A stretch of 64,000 nt of DNA from Neoasaia chiangmaiensis (lineage in GTDB: Bacteria; Pseudomonadota; Alphaproteobacteria; Acetobacterales; Acetobacteraceae). The stretch spans positions 1,612,001-1,676,000 of the forward strand of contig NZ_CP014691.1 of NCBI RefSeq assembly GCF_002005465.1, in the 5' to 3' direction. The position numbers and the translations under genes are program-made. Below, piece by piece: positions 56,247 to 64,000 of the stretch. The number at the start of each line of letters is the position of its first letter. The stretch's first letter is position 1. The notes beneath the pieces were generated by a model, which saw nothing but the letters and a program-made list of their open reading frames with translations, had not been told where the DNA came from and did no database searches.

Positions 56247-56325
56247 AATTAGCGGCGTAGCCGAAAATCCAACGCGTTGCCAGTAGGTCAATCAACGAAC
56301 CGGGCAACGGCACGGGATCGCCGGA

Positions 56326-56739
56326 TCACCCCTCGTCGCGCCGCAGGCCCAGACCGATCTTGCGCGCGAGGGAAGAACGATGATTGGCATAGTTCGGCGC
56401 CACCATGGGATATTCCGCCGGCAGGTCCCAGCGTTCGCGATATTGCTGGGGCGTCATGTTATAGGCGGTCTTCAGATGGCGCCTGAGCAGTTTCAGCTTC
56501 TTACCGTCCTCAAGACAGATGATATAATCTGGAAAAACCGATTTCTTCGGTGAAACAGCCGGCACCGGTTTCTCGACCACCAGCGGGACTTCCGGCTTGT
56601 CCACATCTGCCAGGGTCTGCTGCACGGTGCCGATCAGTGATGGCAACGCCTCGCTGGAAACGCTGTTGCTGGAAACGTAGGCACGAATAATATCGGCCGT
56701 TAGCTTTTGAACGAGCATAGTTTTATCTGCGGATGTCAT
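56326..56739 (-). CDS. MucR/Ros-family transcriptional regulator
   Basis: A 137-residue regulator of the Ros/MucR type, known in alphaproteobacteria for controlling exopolysaccharide, motility or virulence genes. An N-terminal helical domain (KLTADIIRAYVSSN) is followed by the zinc-finger region DYIICLEDGKKLKLLRRHLKTAYNMTPQQYRERWDLP and the usual MVAPNYANHRSSLA. The second zinc Cys is replaced by Asp (C-x2-D-x9-H), a variation reported in some Ros-like proteins. It is divergent from tusA. It could be a regulator of the large glycosyltransferase block, but this is only a family-based guess. Confidence 0.92.
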   Translation of the reverse strand: MTSADKTMLVQKLTADIIRAYVSSNSVSSEALPSLIGTVQQTLADVDKPEVPLVVEKPVPAVSPKKSVFPDYIICLEDGKKLKLLRRHLKTAYNMTPQQYRERWDLPAEYPMVAPNYANHRSSLARKIGLGLRRDEG

Positions 56740-56819
56740 GTTACGGTACGGACCCCCAAATCTTATAATATAACTATTTGAATTATCTTGATGGCTCAAG
56801 CGATTGTTGCGAGGATTCA

Positions 56820-57101
56820 GTGGATTTGTGTAGCAATTCAACAACAGAAATCGATATCAGCAACGAAATCTGTCCAATGACGACTGTTTACGTCCGATTG
56901 GCGATCGACCGGCTTTCTGCGGGAAACTATTTGTCCATTCTTTTAAAAGGTACGGAACCGCATCGAAATGTCGCCGCCGCCATACGGGCGCTGGGCCACG
57001 ATATCCTGCGCGATGAAACACTGGACGAGCAGGCCGCCCGTTACCGGCTGCTCGTCCGCAAGTCGGCTGCCAATACCAGCGCGTCGGCACCGTCCGCATA
57101 G
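56820..57101 (+). CDS. tusA: TusA-family sulfur-carrier protein
   Basis: A 93-residue protein with the TusA/SirA fold: DISNEICPMTTVYVRLAIDRLSAGNYLSILLKG with the sulfur-accepting Cys in CPM, then AAAIRALGHDI. It relays sulfur for tRNA thiolation or related pathways. There is no ATG. I chose the GTG at 56820 because GAGGA lies 4 nt upstream; a TTG at 56826 is the alternative. The 3' end overlaps the convergent rimI by 61 bp. Confidence 0.85.
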   Translation: MDLCSNSTTEIDISNEICPMTTVYVRLAIDRLSAGNYLSILLKGTEPHRNVAAAIRALGHDILRDETLDEQAARYRLLVRKSAANTSASAPSA

Positions 57102-57502
57102 TAGTTCCGGCGCGTTCCGCAGCATTGAAAGCCAAGTGCCGCATAAAGACCCTGCGCGGCCGGATTGCGATTCGACACTTCCAGGAACAGCCGCGCCACG
57201 CCCTGCCACGCCAGCCTCCCGATCGCCGCCTCGAGCAACCGCCATGCCACGCGGCGGCGACGCGCTGCCGGCACGACGGCCAATGTCAGGATTTCCGCTT
57301 CATCATGCAGGCGCCTGACCATGACGAAGCCAACCGGCACCCCGGTATCCGATGCCAGCAGCACGTCGGTTCCCGGTGTGTCCAGCAGGGCCTCGATCGC
57401 CCCGGCCGACCATATCTCGCCGCCGCTGAACGCCTCGGCATGCAAATCCGCCAGAACAGCGGCATGATGACGACCGACCGATTCGATCCTTGGCGCGGGC
57501 AT
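57041..57502 (-). CDS. rimI: Ribosomal protein acetyltransferase RimI family
   Basis: GNAT acetyltransferase of 153 residues, expected to acetylate the N-terminus of a ribosomal protein. Motifs include FVMVRRLHDEAEILTLAVVPAARRRRVAWRLL (acetyl-CoA site), FLEVSNRNPAAQGLYAALGFQCCGTRRNYY. It starts one base after the tsaB stop, the usual tsaB-rimI pair. The start at 57502 (PAPRIES) fits the family. Convergent overlap with tusA. Confidence 0.92.
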   Translation of the reverse strand: MPAPRIESVGRHHAAVLADLHAEAFSGGEIWSAGAIEALLDTPGTDVLLASDTGVPVGFVMVRRLHDEAEILTLAVVPAARRRRVAWRLLEAAIGRLAWQGVARLFLEVSNRNPAAQGLYAALGFQCCGTRRNYYADGADALVLAADLRTSSR

Positions 57503-57503
57503 G

Positions 57504-58169
57504 TCAGCCGACAGGCGCCGGTCGCAAACCCCCTTGCGGCGGCTTGGCCTCGGGCGCGTCGACATAAAGCGGCTGTGCCACGGGGCGCGGATCGCTCATC
57601 GCGGCGGCAAGAATCGCGGTGGGCGCGGGATGACGATATGGCAGCACGACGCGCCCAGCCCGTTGATCCTCACCCAGCCAATCGACCGCATCGCCCGCCA
57701 ATAATCTTCTGCCGGGCGGCAGCACGATCTCCGACGGCGCATACGCCTCGACGCGCCCATCGCCCCAGTCGACGAAACATCGATTCCGACGCGCGACATT
57801 GATGCACACGGCATCCGCCGCATCGGGCATCGCCCGGAATGCCGCCCCGAGCGACACCCCTACCGCCGGACAACCGTAACCAGCCGCAAGCCCGGCTGCG
57901 AGCGACAGTGACGCGCGCAGCCCCGTGAAGGATCCAGGCCCGACGACGGCCACGATGGCATCCGGTCCCGATGGCCAGTCGGCTTCCCGCAGGATATCGC
58001 GTGCCAGAGGCGCGAATCGCTCCGCCGCGCCACGACCCGGAATATGACGTTCGCCAACAATGCGTCCGCCATCCAGCGCCGCCAGGAATCCCGCCGCGTC
58101 ATCGCCCGCCGCCGCGCCATTCAGGACGAAGACACGGCGCGCCAACCGGTCGGCTAGAGACAAAGGCAC
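57504..58169 (-). CDS. tsaB: tRNA threonylcarbamoyladenosine protein TsaB
   Basis: Partner of TsaD in making t6A37 on tRNA. The 221 residues show the ASKHA-type fold with VFVLNGAAAGDDAAGF, the TsaB hallmark VVGPGSFTGLRASLSLAAGLA and a degenerate C-terminal half. The longest start is a GTG at 58169. A TTG at 58163 has AGG 6 nt upstream and may be the true start. It overlaps the nitroreductase stop by 16 bp and is followed by rimI. Confidence 0.92.
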   Translation of the reverse strand: MPLSLADRLARRVFVLNGAAAGDDAAGFLAALDGGRIVGERHIPGRGAAERFAPLARDILREADWPSGPDAIVAVVGPGSFTGLRASLSLAAGLAAGYGCPAVGVSLGAAFRAMPDAADAVCINVARRNRCFVDWGDGRVEAYAPSEIVLPPGRRLLAGDAVDWLGEDQRAGRVVLPYRHPAPTAILAAAMSDPRPVAQPLYVDAPEAKPPQGGLRPAPVG

Positions 58170-58786
58170 GCCTCATCGAAGGCCAGCCGCGGTGCCCTTG
58201 CGGATTTTTCCGCCCCTTCAGCGTAACCCAGCGCAACAAGGAAATTGGCGCGCCAGCCCGTGTCGGCCAATAGCCCATCCTCCACGGCAAACGCATCGAA
58301 GCCGGACATCGGCGCCACGGCAAGTCCCAGCGCCCGTGCGGCCATCAGCAGATAGCCACCCTGCAACGTGCCATTACGGAATGCCGTCTCCTCGGAAAGC
58401 CCGACATCGGCGGCAAACCAGTCCCGCAGTCCAGCTTCCGTGTTCAGGCGCGGCAGATGCTCGAAGAAGAGTGGATCATGGCATACCACCACCACCACCG
58501 GCGCGGCATCGCACCGCGCCACGTTCCCGGGCGACAAGGCCGGATGCAGACGACGGCGCGCATCCTCTGTGGTCAGGAACAGGAAACGTGCCGGTGAACA
58601 GTTGCCGGATGTCGGTCCGAGTTTCAGCAGATCGTATAATTCGACGAGCGTTTCACGTGAAACGGGGCGCGACGCGAACGCCGTTGCCGTGCGCGCTTCC
58701 CGAAACAGACGATCGAGCGCCTCCGGCCCCACCGTCTCGTCCCGCTCGGCGAGTGCCGCGTCCTCCTGCGTCACAAGATGGGACAA
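58154..58786 (-). CDS. Nitroreductase family protein (RutE/HadB type)
   Basis: FMN-dependent nitroreductase of 210 residues. ALDRLFREARTATAFASRPVSRETLVELYDLLKLGPTSGNCSPARF, the GGYLLMAARALGLAVAPMSGFD block and FLVALGYAEG match the malonic-semialdehyde reductase RutE/HadB group. The natural substrate is not certain, since no rut genes are nearby. It lies 3 bp after the Nfu-type gene and overlaps tsaB. Confidence 0.9.
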   Translation of the reverse strand: MSHLVTQEDAALAERDETVGPEALDRLFREARTATAFASRPVSRETLVELYDLLKLGPTSGNCSPARFLFLTTEDARRRLHPALSPGNVARCDAAPVVVVVCHDPLFFEHLPRLNTEAGLRDWFAADVGLSEETAFRNGTLQGGYLLMAARALGLAVAPMSGFDAFAVEDGLLADTGWRANFLVALGYAEGAEKSARAPRLAFDEACLCL

Positions 58787-58789
58787 GGC

Positions 58790-59356
58790 TCAGGCCTCGA
58801 CCTGCTCGACCGCGACAACTTCCGGCACATAATGCCGCAGCATGTTCTCGACACCATGCTTCAGTGTCGCGCGCGAAGACGGACAACCCGCGCAGGCACC
58901 CTGCATCGTCAGACGGACAACCCCGTCCCGATAACCGCGGAAGACGATATCGCCGCCATCTCCGGCCACCGCGGGGCGCACGCGGGTATCCAGCAATTCA
59001 CGAATCTGGCTGACGACCGCCTCATCTTCCGGCGCAATCGCCTCTTCCACTTCTTCGGCGCCATCCCCATCGATCACCGCAGCACCCGAGGTGAAATGGT
59101 TCGTCAATACCGACAACACCTGCGGCTTGAGCGTGGACCATTCGGCCTGCGGCAACTTGGTAACCGAGACGAACTCCGCTCCCAGAAACACACCGGCCAC
59201 GTCATCAAGCTCGAACAACGCCGCCGCCAATGGTGAACGCGACCGCGCGGCGGCGGCATCCGCGAAGTCGGCCGTGCCCCGATGCCCCATCACGTCGCGT
59301 CCCGGCAGGAACTTCAATGTGGCGGGATTGGGGGTATCCTCGGTCTCGATGAACAT
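58790..59356 (-). CDS. NifU-family iron-sulfur carrier (Nfu type)
   Basis: Carrier for iron-sulfur cluster delivery, 188 residues. The N-terminal Nfu domain begins FIETEDTPNPATLKFLPGR and continues SPLAAALFELDDVAGVFLG. The C-terminal NifU-like domain has RPAVAGDGGDIVFRGYRDG and the cluster-binding Cys155-x2-Cys158 (GACAGCPSS). The start at 59356 is fixed by the conserved FIETEDTPNP. It starts the nfu-nitroreductase-tsaB-rimI run. Confidence 0.95.
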   Translation of the reverse strand: MFIETEDTPNPATLKFLPGRDVMGHRGTADFADAAAARSRSPLAAALFELDDVAGVFLGAEFVSVTKLPQAEWSTLKPQVLSVLTNHFTSGAAVIDGDGAEEVEEAIAPEDEAVVSQIRELLDTRVRPAVAGDGGDIVFRGYRDGVVRLTMQGACAGCPSSRATLKHGVENMLRHYVPEVVAVEQVEA

Positions 59357-59440
59357 GGCAATTGGTCTCACTGAAGTGACGTTCGACGTCAAACGATCTC
59401 TTCTTCCTGACATGAGCGATGCATCACCGTTCCGCAAGCC

Positions 59441-60796
59441 CTATCCGACCAGCCCGGTCTTTATTGCGCTCTTGACCGGCAGGACCACGCGCACGCTCAG
59501 CCCGCCCTGCGGCGCACGTCCCAGCGCAACGCTGCCATTCGCCCGCTCGACCTCCCGCTTGACGATCGCAAGCCCAAGACCAAGGCCGCCGGTGCGCCGC
59601 GAGCGCGATCCTTCAAGCCGGTAAAATGGCGTCAGGACACGATCGTACTCGCTTTCGGGAATACCCGGACCGCTATCCTCCACGACGATGGTGACCTGAC
59701 CCTGCGCCTTTTTCGCCGTGACATACGCGCTGCCGCCATAATGGCAGGCGTTGTCGATCAGGTTGGCAAAGACGCGCTTCGTGGCCAGGGGACGCGCCTC
59801 GATCAGGCATCGATCCGGGCCGTTATAGGCCGTGTCGCGTCCCCGGTCGTGATGGGATTCCAGCAGGGTCATCAGCATCGCCGCCAGGTCGATCATGCGG
59901 GGCGGTTCGGGATCGAGATCGCCCGCGAGATAGGCGAGCACCCCCGTCACCATCGCCTCCATCTCCTCGATATCGGATTCGATGGCCGTCTGCGCCTCGG
60001 CATCGGCCAGAAAACCGACGCGCAGACGCAACCGCGCCAACGGCGTGCGCAGATCGTGCGAGACGGCGGCCAGAACTTCGGTCCGGTCGGTTATCAGGCG
60101 CTGGATGCGGATTTGCATGGCGTTGATCGCCCGCGCCAGCCCCCGCACCTCCTTGGGGCCACGCTCGTCCAGAGGTACCCAGTCGCCCTCGCCCGTCACG
60201 CCATCCGCAACCTCGGCCAAGGCCCGCAGCGGTGTACTCAACGCGCGCACGAGCATGGCTGCCGCGATCGCAACCGCGCCAGCCGTGATCGCGGCAGACG
60301 CCAGACCGCGCGTGACGTGTCGATGACGCAGGATATTCGGCGCCACGAAATCGAGCCGACTTCCATCCGACATGCGCAACATGCCGCGCACGCTGGTGGA
60401 AGACGTCGGCTGGGCATAGATTTGCAGTCCGGCATTCCCCAGCACACGATCGAGCGCGACCAGATTCTGTTCGAGCCGACGCAACGGATAAACCGGCGTT
60501 CCGGCTTCCGGCTGGCCGGCGGGATGCCACGTAATCGTCAGGCCGCTGTCGGAAAGCAGAACGGCCAGAACCGGCCGCTGGGTAACGGGCGTCATGTCCA
60601 TGACGCGCAGATCGGTGCTCAGCGCCTCGCCGAGCTGGGCAATGCGCGCGTCGTCATCGATATAGGTTTCGGCTTCCTCGTAGAAGACGGCGCTGGCGAT
60701 AAACACCAGAACAACCGCCGCGAGCAGGACCATACTGACCCGACCGACCAGACCGACCGGCCAGAGACGGATGCGACGCGGCGGCAGGGGCGGCAT
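59441..60796 (-). CDS. Sensor histidine kinase (EnvZ-like)
   Basis: A 451-residue membrane histidine kinase. Two membrane segments (about residues 16-36 and 163-184) flank an extracytoplasmic domain of about 125 residues. A HAMP region follows (LSTPLRALAEVADGV), then the H box AAVSHDLRTPLARLRLR with His247, the N box NLIDNACHYG and the G boxes DSGPGIPE and GGLGLGLAIV. The signal is unknown. It lies 14 bp after the response-regulator gene on the same strand. Confidence 0.95.
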   Translation of the reverse strand: MPPLPPRRIRLWPVGLVGRVSMVLLAAVVLVFIASAVFYEEAETYIDDDARIAQLGEALSTDLRVMDMTPVTQRPVLAVLLSDSGLTITWHPAGQPEAGTPVYPLRRLEQNLVALDRVLGNAGLQIYAQPTSSTSVRGMLRMSDGSRLDFVAPNILRHRHVTRGLASAAITAGAVAIAAAMLVRALSTPLRALAEVADGVTGEGDWVPLDERGPKEVRGLARAINAMQIRIQRLITDRTEVLAAVSHDLRTPLARLRLRVGFLADAEAQTAIESDIEEMEAMVTGVLAYLAGDLDPEPPRMIDLAAMLMTLLESHHDRGRDTAYNGPDRCLIEARPLATKRVFANLIDNACHYGGSAYVTAKKAQGQVTIVVEDSGPGIPESEYDRVLTPFYRLEGSRSRRTGGLGLGLAIVKREVERANGSVALGRAPQGGLSVRVVLPVKSAIKTGLVG

Positions 60797-60810
60797 GATC
60801 GTCGTGCGTG

Positions 60811-61581
60811 TCAGACCCGCTCGACTTCCGCAACGAAGATATAGCCGAGCCCGCGGACCGTCCGGATCAGCGAATCGGCATCGTTGCCCAGCTTGCGGCG
60901 CAGACGACTGACCAGCACGTCGATGCTGCGGTCCGAGACATCCCCCAGACGTGTGCGGGAAAGTTCGAGCAGCCGATCGCGCGCGATGACCCGCTGGGGA
61001 TTGTCGAGGAAGCTGATTAGCAGATCATGCTCGGCCCCGGAAATATCCACGGAGGCACCGGTCGGATCGGTCAGCTCGCGCCGGCGCAGATCGAGCGCCC
61101 AGCCGGCAAAACGAAGCGTCTCGCGACGGGCGCGTTCGGTCGGCGCAACCTGCTGCACGGCACCACGGCGCAGGACCGCACGCACGCGCGCCAGCAGTTC
61201 GCGCTGGCTGAACGGCTTGGCGACGTAGTCGTCCGCACCGATCTCGAGGCCCTGAACCCTGTCCCGTTCCTCACCGCGTGCGGACACCATAATGACGGGC
61301 GTCTGCGTCAGAGGCGTCTCGCCAGGATGGGAGATGCCCTGCCCGCCGCGCAGCGCGCGACAGAGATCGACGCCGTTCGTACCGGGCAACATGACGTCCA
61401 GAACAATCAGATCGACCGGAGCGGTCGATAGCGCCTCCCACATCTCATCGCCGGAGGCCACGCTTCGAACACGAAAGCCATCCCCCTGCAGAGCACGTTG
61501 AAGCAGTGTCCGCATGCCGGCGTCGTCTTCGACGACGAGAATGCGTGCGGGGAGATCGGAGGAAGATGAATTGCTGGTCAT
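60811..61581 (-). CDS. OmpR-family response regulator
   Basis: A 256-residue regulator, partner of the downstream kinase. Receiver domain with Asp62 (LIVLDVMLPGTNG) and Lys122 (YVAKPFSQ). The C-terminal winged-helix domain has SGAEHDLLISFLDNPQRVIARDRLLEL and SRLRRKLGNDADSLIRTVRGLGYIF. An N-terminal Ser-rich tail (SNSSSSDL) is unusual but short. Targets are unknown. Confidence 0.95.
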   Translation of the reverse strand: MTSNSSSSDLPARILVVEDDAGMRTLLQRALQGDGFRVRSVASGDEMWEALSTAPVDLIVLDVMLPGTNGVDLCRALRGGQGISHPGETPLTQTPVIMVSARGEERDRVQGLEIGADDYVAKPFSQRELLARVRAVLRRGAVQQVAPTERARRETLRFAGWALDLRRRELTDPTGASVDISGAEHDLLISFLDNPQRVIARDRLLELSRTRLGDVSDRSIDVLVSRLRRKLGNDADSLIRTVRGLGYIFVAEVERV

Positions 61582-61611
61582 GAGGCGAACATGTCTACAT
61601 CATCAATCAAG

Positions 61612-61648
61612 CAAAGGGGCAAACTTTTAGTTGAGCTCCACCCCTTTG
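61612..61648. terminator. Hairpin between TPR gene and response-regulator gene
   Basis: An 8-bp stem (CAAAGGGG/CCCCTTTG) encloses a 21-nt loop that itself can pair AACT with AGTT. It lies just beyond the TPR-gene stop and before the response-regulator start. No T run is seen, so it is a likely but imperfect terminator. Confidence 0.5.
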
Positions 61649-61664
61649 ACACGAATTTGGAACC

Positions 61665-62927
61665 TTACTTTGCCGCGCTCGCCGGTTTGGTCAATAGAAG
61701 CTCCCAAAGCTGCGCCAGGTCACGTTCGCCATTGTCGCCCTGAACCATATCGAAGGTCTTCTCGGCGTCGGTCGTCAGGCCGCCATCCATCTGCGCCATG
61801 CCATATTCGATGGTCGCAATGTTCGGATAGGCCGGCTTCTTGCCCAGGCCCTGCTGCATGAGCGCCAGGCCCGGCTGGACCTGACCGTTCAGCACCATGT
61901 TATAGCCGGTCGTCAGTGCCGGGCCGGCGTTCGGCGCCTTGGCCGCCGCTGCCGCATCATTGGCGAGACCGGCCTTCACCGTTGCCGCGCGGCTGATGAG
62001 CATTGCCCGCAGCTTGGCTTCGCGCGGGGCCGCTGCATCCTTGCCGAGCACCCCGTTCCTGTAGCCGAGGTTCAGCAAATTCACGCCAAGCTGGGGCACG
62101 TTCTGCTGCGCCGCGCGCTCCGCCATATCCATATAATCCGAAGGATCCTTTAGCGTGCCCGTCGTGGCGCGTAGGCGCAGCAGGTTCAGTTGCAGCGCTT
62201 CGGGCAGTTTCGGATTGGCTGCGAGGTTGTGGATCAGCGCTGCCCAGTAATCCGGCTTCGAATAATATTTCGCGAGCAGCACGTAGGCATGCGTTTCGTT
62301 GCCGGGGTCCTTGAGTTCACGATAACAGGTCGCCAGGAACTGCAGCTGGTTCTCTGTCGGGATCTGCCTGGCCTTGATCTCGGCATCGATCTGCTGCTGC
62401 TGTGCGGCGGCGGCGTTCTTGTAGTCCTTCTGCATGTAATAGGACTGAACGAGCAGCGTCTGCATCTGCGGATTGGGACCGGCAGCCTTCAGATAGCGCT
62501 GGATCGCCGGCACGGCGGCAGCATAGTTCTGCGCCTTGTAGGCCATGGAGGCCTGCGCCATCATCATCTGCTGCTTGGCGGCAGCCGGCGTCCGTGACGA
62601 GCCGATCAGCACGTCATAGGCCTTGATGGCGGCCGCCGTATCACCCGACTGGGCCGCGACGGCGGCGCGCATCTGCGCGATGGTGTAAGTCTCGTAATCC
62701 GTCTTCCCGCTTATCGCGTCAGCCGCGTTCACGTCGGCCATGGCCTTGGCATAATTCTTCGACGCCAGCGCGCTTTGCGCCTGCTGCAAAGGCTTGCCGA
62801 CTTTGGCACTCAGTTCGTCCGCCGCGCGGGCGACGCCCGACACCGGAGAGATCGAGGGCATGACGGCACTGGCCGCAAGCAACGCGCCCGTGAATAGAGC
62901 GGCGCGGTGATGACGGATCAATCGCAA
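61665..62927 (-). CDS. Exported TPR protein of the ExbD cluster
   Basis: A 420-residue exported protein. The start is a TTG at 62927 with AAGGA 7 nt upstream, overlapping closely the exbD stop; it gives a signal peptide (ALFTGALLAASAVMPSISPVSGVARA). About nine helix-pair repeats follow, with patterns such as SALASKNYAKAMADVNAADA, AQNYAAAVPAIQRYLKAAGP and MQKDYKNAAAAQQQQID. It is Ala- and Gln-rich. Position after two exbD genes suggests it works with the proton-driven complex in the periplasm; the exact role is unknown. Confidence 0.88.
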   Translation of the reverse strand: MRLIRHHRAALFTGALLAASAVMPSISPVSGVARAADELSAKVGKPLQQAQSALASKNYAKAMADVNAADAISGKTDYETYTIAQMRAAVAAQSGDTAAAIKAYDVLIGSSRTPAAAKQQMMMAQASMAYKAQNYAAAVPAIQRYLKAAGPNPQMQTLLVQSYYMQKDYKNAAAAQQQQIDAEIKARQIPTENQLQFLATCYRELKDPGNETHAYVLLAKYYSKPDYWAALIHNLAANPKLPEALQLNLLRLRATTGTLKDPSDYMDMAERAAQQNVPQLGVNLLNLGYRNGVLGKDAAAPREAKLRAMLISRAATVKAGLANDAAAAAKAPNAGPALTTGYNMVLNGQVQPGLALMQQGLGKKPAYPNIATIEYGMAQMDGGLTTDAEKTFDMVQGDNGERDLAQLWELLLTKPASAAK

Positions 62928-62928
62928 C

Positions 62929-63363
62929 TTACTGTCCTTCCATGAACTGGTCCTGGCCAACGATGCCCAGTTTCGTGATCCCGAGGCGCTGCGCATCCGC
63001 AAGGACATGCGCCACCGTCTTGTAGTCGGCCAGACGATTGGGATGAATATGCATCTCAGGCTGGTCGGCCTGGTTGGCCGCTTCGCTGAAATGCGCCTGC
63101 AGATCCTGTTCGGTCGTCATCGGCTCGCCATTCCACGAGATGGAATTATCGAAATCGATCGCGACAGTAACAACCTTGGGCTGCTCCGTGGACGGCGGCG
63201 GATTGCCCTGCGGCAGATCCAGCGCCACGGAATGCGTCTGCAGCGGAATCGTGATGATCAGCATGATCAGCAGCACGAGCATGACGTCGATCAACGGCGT
63301 CGTGTTGATATCGACGATACCTTCGTCTTCGTGCGTGCTGTCCGATCCGACGCTCATGGCCAT
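62929..63363 (-). CDS. exbD: ExbD/TolR-family protein (second copy)
   Basis: A 144-residue inner-membrane subunit of an ExbB-ExbD proton-driven motor. A short cytosolic tail rich in acidic residues (STHEDEGIVDINTTPLIDV) precedes one membrane segment (VMLVLLIMLIITIPL) with the conserved membrane Asp, then a periplasmic domain. GGAG lies 9 nt before the ATG at 63363. It differs from its upstream paralogue over most of the periplasmic domain. Confidence 0.93.
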   Translation of the reverse strand: MAMSVGSDSTHEDEGIVDINTTPLIDVMLVLLIMLIITIPLQTHSVALDLPQGNPPPSTEQPKVVTVAIDFDNSISWNGEPMTTEQDLQAHFSEAANQADQPEMHIHPNRLADYKTVAHVLADAQRLGITKLGIVGQDQFMEGQ

Positions 63364-63433
63364 GACGGCATTCTCCAAAAGGCGAATTCGCCGCGTTGCA
63401 TCGAACGACGGCTGTAAATCTGGGATCGCGTCG

Positions 63434-63459
63434 CCGGATCGATGATGACAACGATCCGG
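63434..63459. repeat. Hairpin between the two exbD genes
   Basis: An 8-bp stem (CCGGATCG/CGATCCGG) with a 10-nt loop in the 120-bp gap. No T run follows. It may slow or process the transcript and set the ratio of the gene products; weak evidence. Confidence 0.45.
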
Positions 63460-63483
63460 CTCGGCGTTCGGTTGCGCGCCCGA

Positions 63484-63912
63484 TCAGTCCGGAGCGTGCG
63501 GCTGCTCGGTGATGAAGTCGACATGATAGATGCCGGCTTCCTGACAGGTCGCCACGACACGGCCTACCGCCTCGTAGCGCGCCTTGGCGTCGCCACGAAT
63601 CTGGATTTGCGGCTGCGGCTTCATCACGGCGATCTTCTCGAGACGATCGAGCAGATCCTGATGACCACGCAGCGGCGCCTCGTTCCAGTAGGCCTGACCG
63701 TTCGCCGTCACAGCCAGCACGATGTTACCCGGCTTGGTCTGCGTCGGCTGGTTGGCGTCCTTGGGCAACTGCACCTTCACCGTATGCGTCGCCACGGGGA
63801 TGGTGATGAGGAAGATGATGAGCAGGACAAGCATGACGTCGACGAGTGGCGTCGTATTGATCGCCGATACAACTTCGTCTTCGTCGCCTCCTCCTCCGAC
63901 ATTCATGGCCAT
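63484..63912 (-). CDS. exbD: ExbD/TolR-family protein (first copy)
   Basis: A 142-residue ExbD. Acidic N-terminus (GGGGDEDEVVSAINTTPLVDV), one membrane segment (VMLVLLIIFLITIPV) with the conserved Asp, and a periplasmic domain (IQIRGDAKARYEAVGRVVATCQEAGIYHVDFIT). It begins 2 bp after the end of the presumed exbB. Two different ExbD subunits next to one ExbB are common in acetic acid bacteria and related groups. Confidence 0.95.
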   Translation of the reverse strand: MAMNVGGGGDEDEVVSAINTTPLVDVMLVLLIIFLITIPVATHTVKVQLPKDANQPTQTKPGNIVLAVTANGQAYWNEAPLRGHQDLLDRLEKIAVMKPQPQIQIRGDAKARYEAVGRVVATCQEAGIYHVDFITEQPHAPD

Positions 63913-63914
63913 GA

Positions 63915-64000
63915 TCAGGCAACTCGCTCAGAAGTGGTGGTGGTGGTCGGCGTCGCCATGCGCCCCGTTTCCGGCGAAACGCCGTGACGGAAACCACCCA
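63915..64000 (-). CDS. exbB: Probable ExbB C-terminal end (cut by window edge)
   Basis: The last 28 codons of an open frame that runs off the right edge and ends in a TGA 2 bp before the exbD ATG. The readable residues are GGFRHGVSPETGRMATPTTTTT plus SERVA, split here for length. This is a polar tail, not a conserved domain. The call rests on gene order (exbB always precedes exbD in such clusters), not on a motif. Confidence 0.55.
   Translation of the reverse strand, partial: GGFRHGVSPETGRMATPTTTTTSERVA

Overview
The window reads as a chromosomal segment of a GC-rich alphaproteobacterium, most likely an acetic acid bacterium (Acetobacteraceae). The reasons are the dusB-ntrY-ntrX-hfq-hflX order, hopanoid genes (hpnABC and an HpnL-type protein), an OlsB-type ornithine-lipid acyltransferase, a class I fructose-bisphosphate aldolase, a Hint_2-type protein, DUF3126, a Ros/MucR regulator and an ExbB/ExbD/ExbD/TPR cluster. 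The genus cannot be fixed from the sequence alone. I recognise no rRNA, tRNA, CRISPR array, insertion sequence, integrase or phage gene.

Layout. 1-6461 (minus): dusB, a Fis-domain-only protein, ntrY, ntrX, hfq and the 5' part of hflX. 6637-12723: an alpha/beta hydrolase, the overlapping hopanoid genes hpnA-hpnB-hpnC (minus), and a divergent hpnL-tyrA pair (plus). 12824-21280: exported proteins, pyruvate kinase, an SH3 protein with a His/Ala-rich stretch, moeB plus a DsrE-like gene, DUF2939, DUF3126, a lipoprotein, then pdxJ and pdxA. 21282-26192 (minus): secB, a 1001-residue glycosyltransferase and an M20 peptidase in a tightly packed run that continues into pdxA-pdxJ. 26356-40018 (minus): five tightly packed genes of visibly lower G+C. 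They encode a TPR/GT2 protein, a TPR-only protein, a HAD-TPR-GT4 protein of about 1862 residues, a TPR protein with two GT4 domains, and an exported beta-helix protein. 40381-49567: ada, a small exported protein, an AroE-like dehydrogenase, a TonB-dependent receptor, a fatty-acid desaturase with a PhnD-like protein, a divergent XRE regulator, and an MFS transporter. 49754-64000: aldolase, Hint protein, XRE regulator, lnt, olsB, fur, mucR-type regulator, tusA, rimI, tsaB, nitroreductase, Nfu-type protein, a two-component pair, and the TPR/exbD/exbD/exbB cluster that runs off the right edge.

How the genes work together. Most of the window is housekeeping: tRNA modification (dusB, tsaB, tusA), cofactor synthesis (pdxA/pdxJ, moeB, nfu), RNA and ribosome control (hfq, hflX) and envelope lipids (hpnABC/hpnL, olsB, lnt, desaturase). 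Many neighbours overlap by ATGA or GTGA, so translational coupling is common. The most unusual part is the 26-40 kb glycosyltransferase block. Its large proteins reuse a small set of parts: TPRs, an FDPxFY...PDV...HYLxxG module, and paired glycosyltransferase folds of which one often looks degenerate. This looks like a surface or extracellular polysaccharide system, probably acquired or fast evolving. Its product and mechanism cannot be read from sequence alone.
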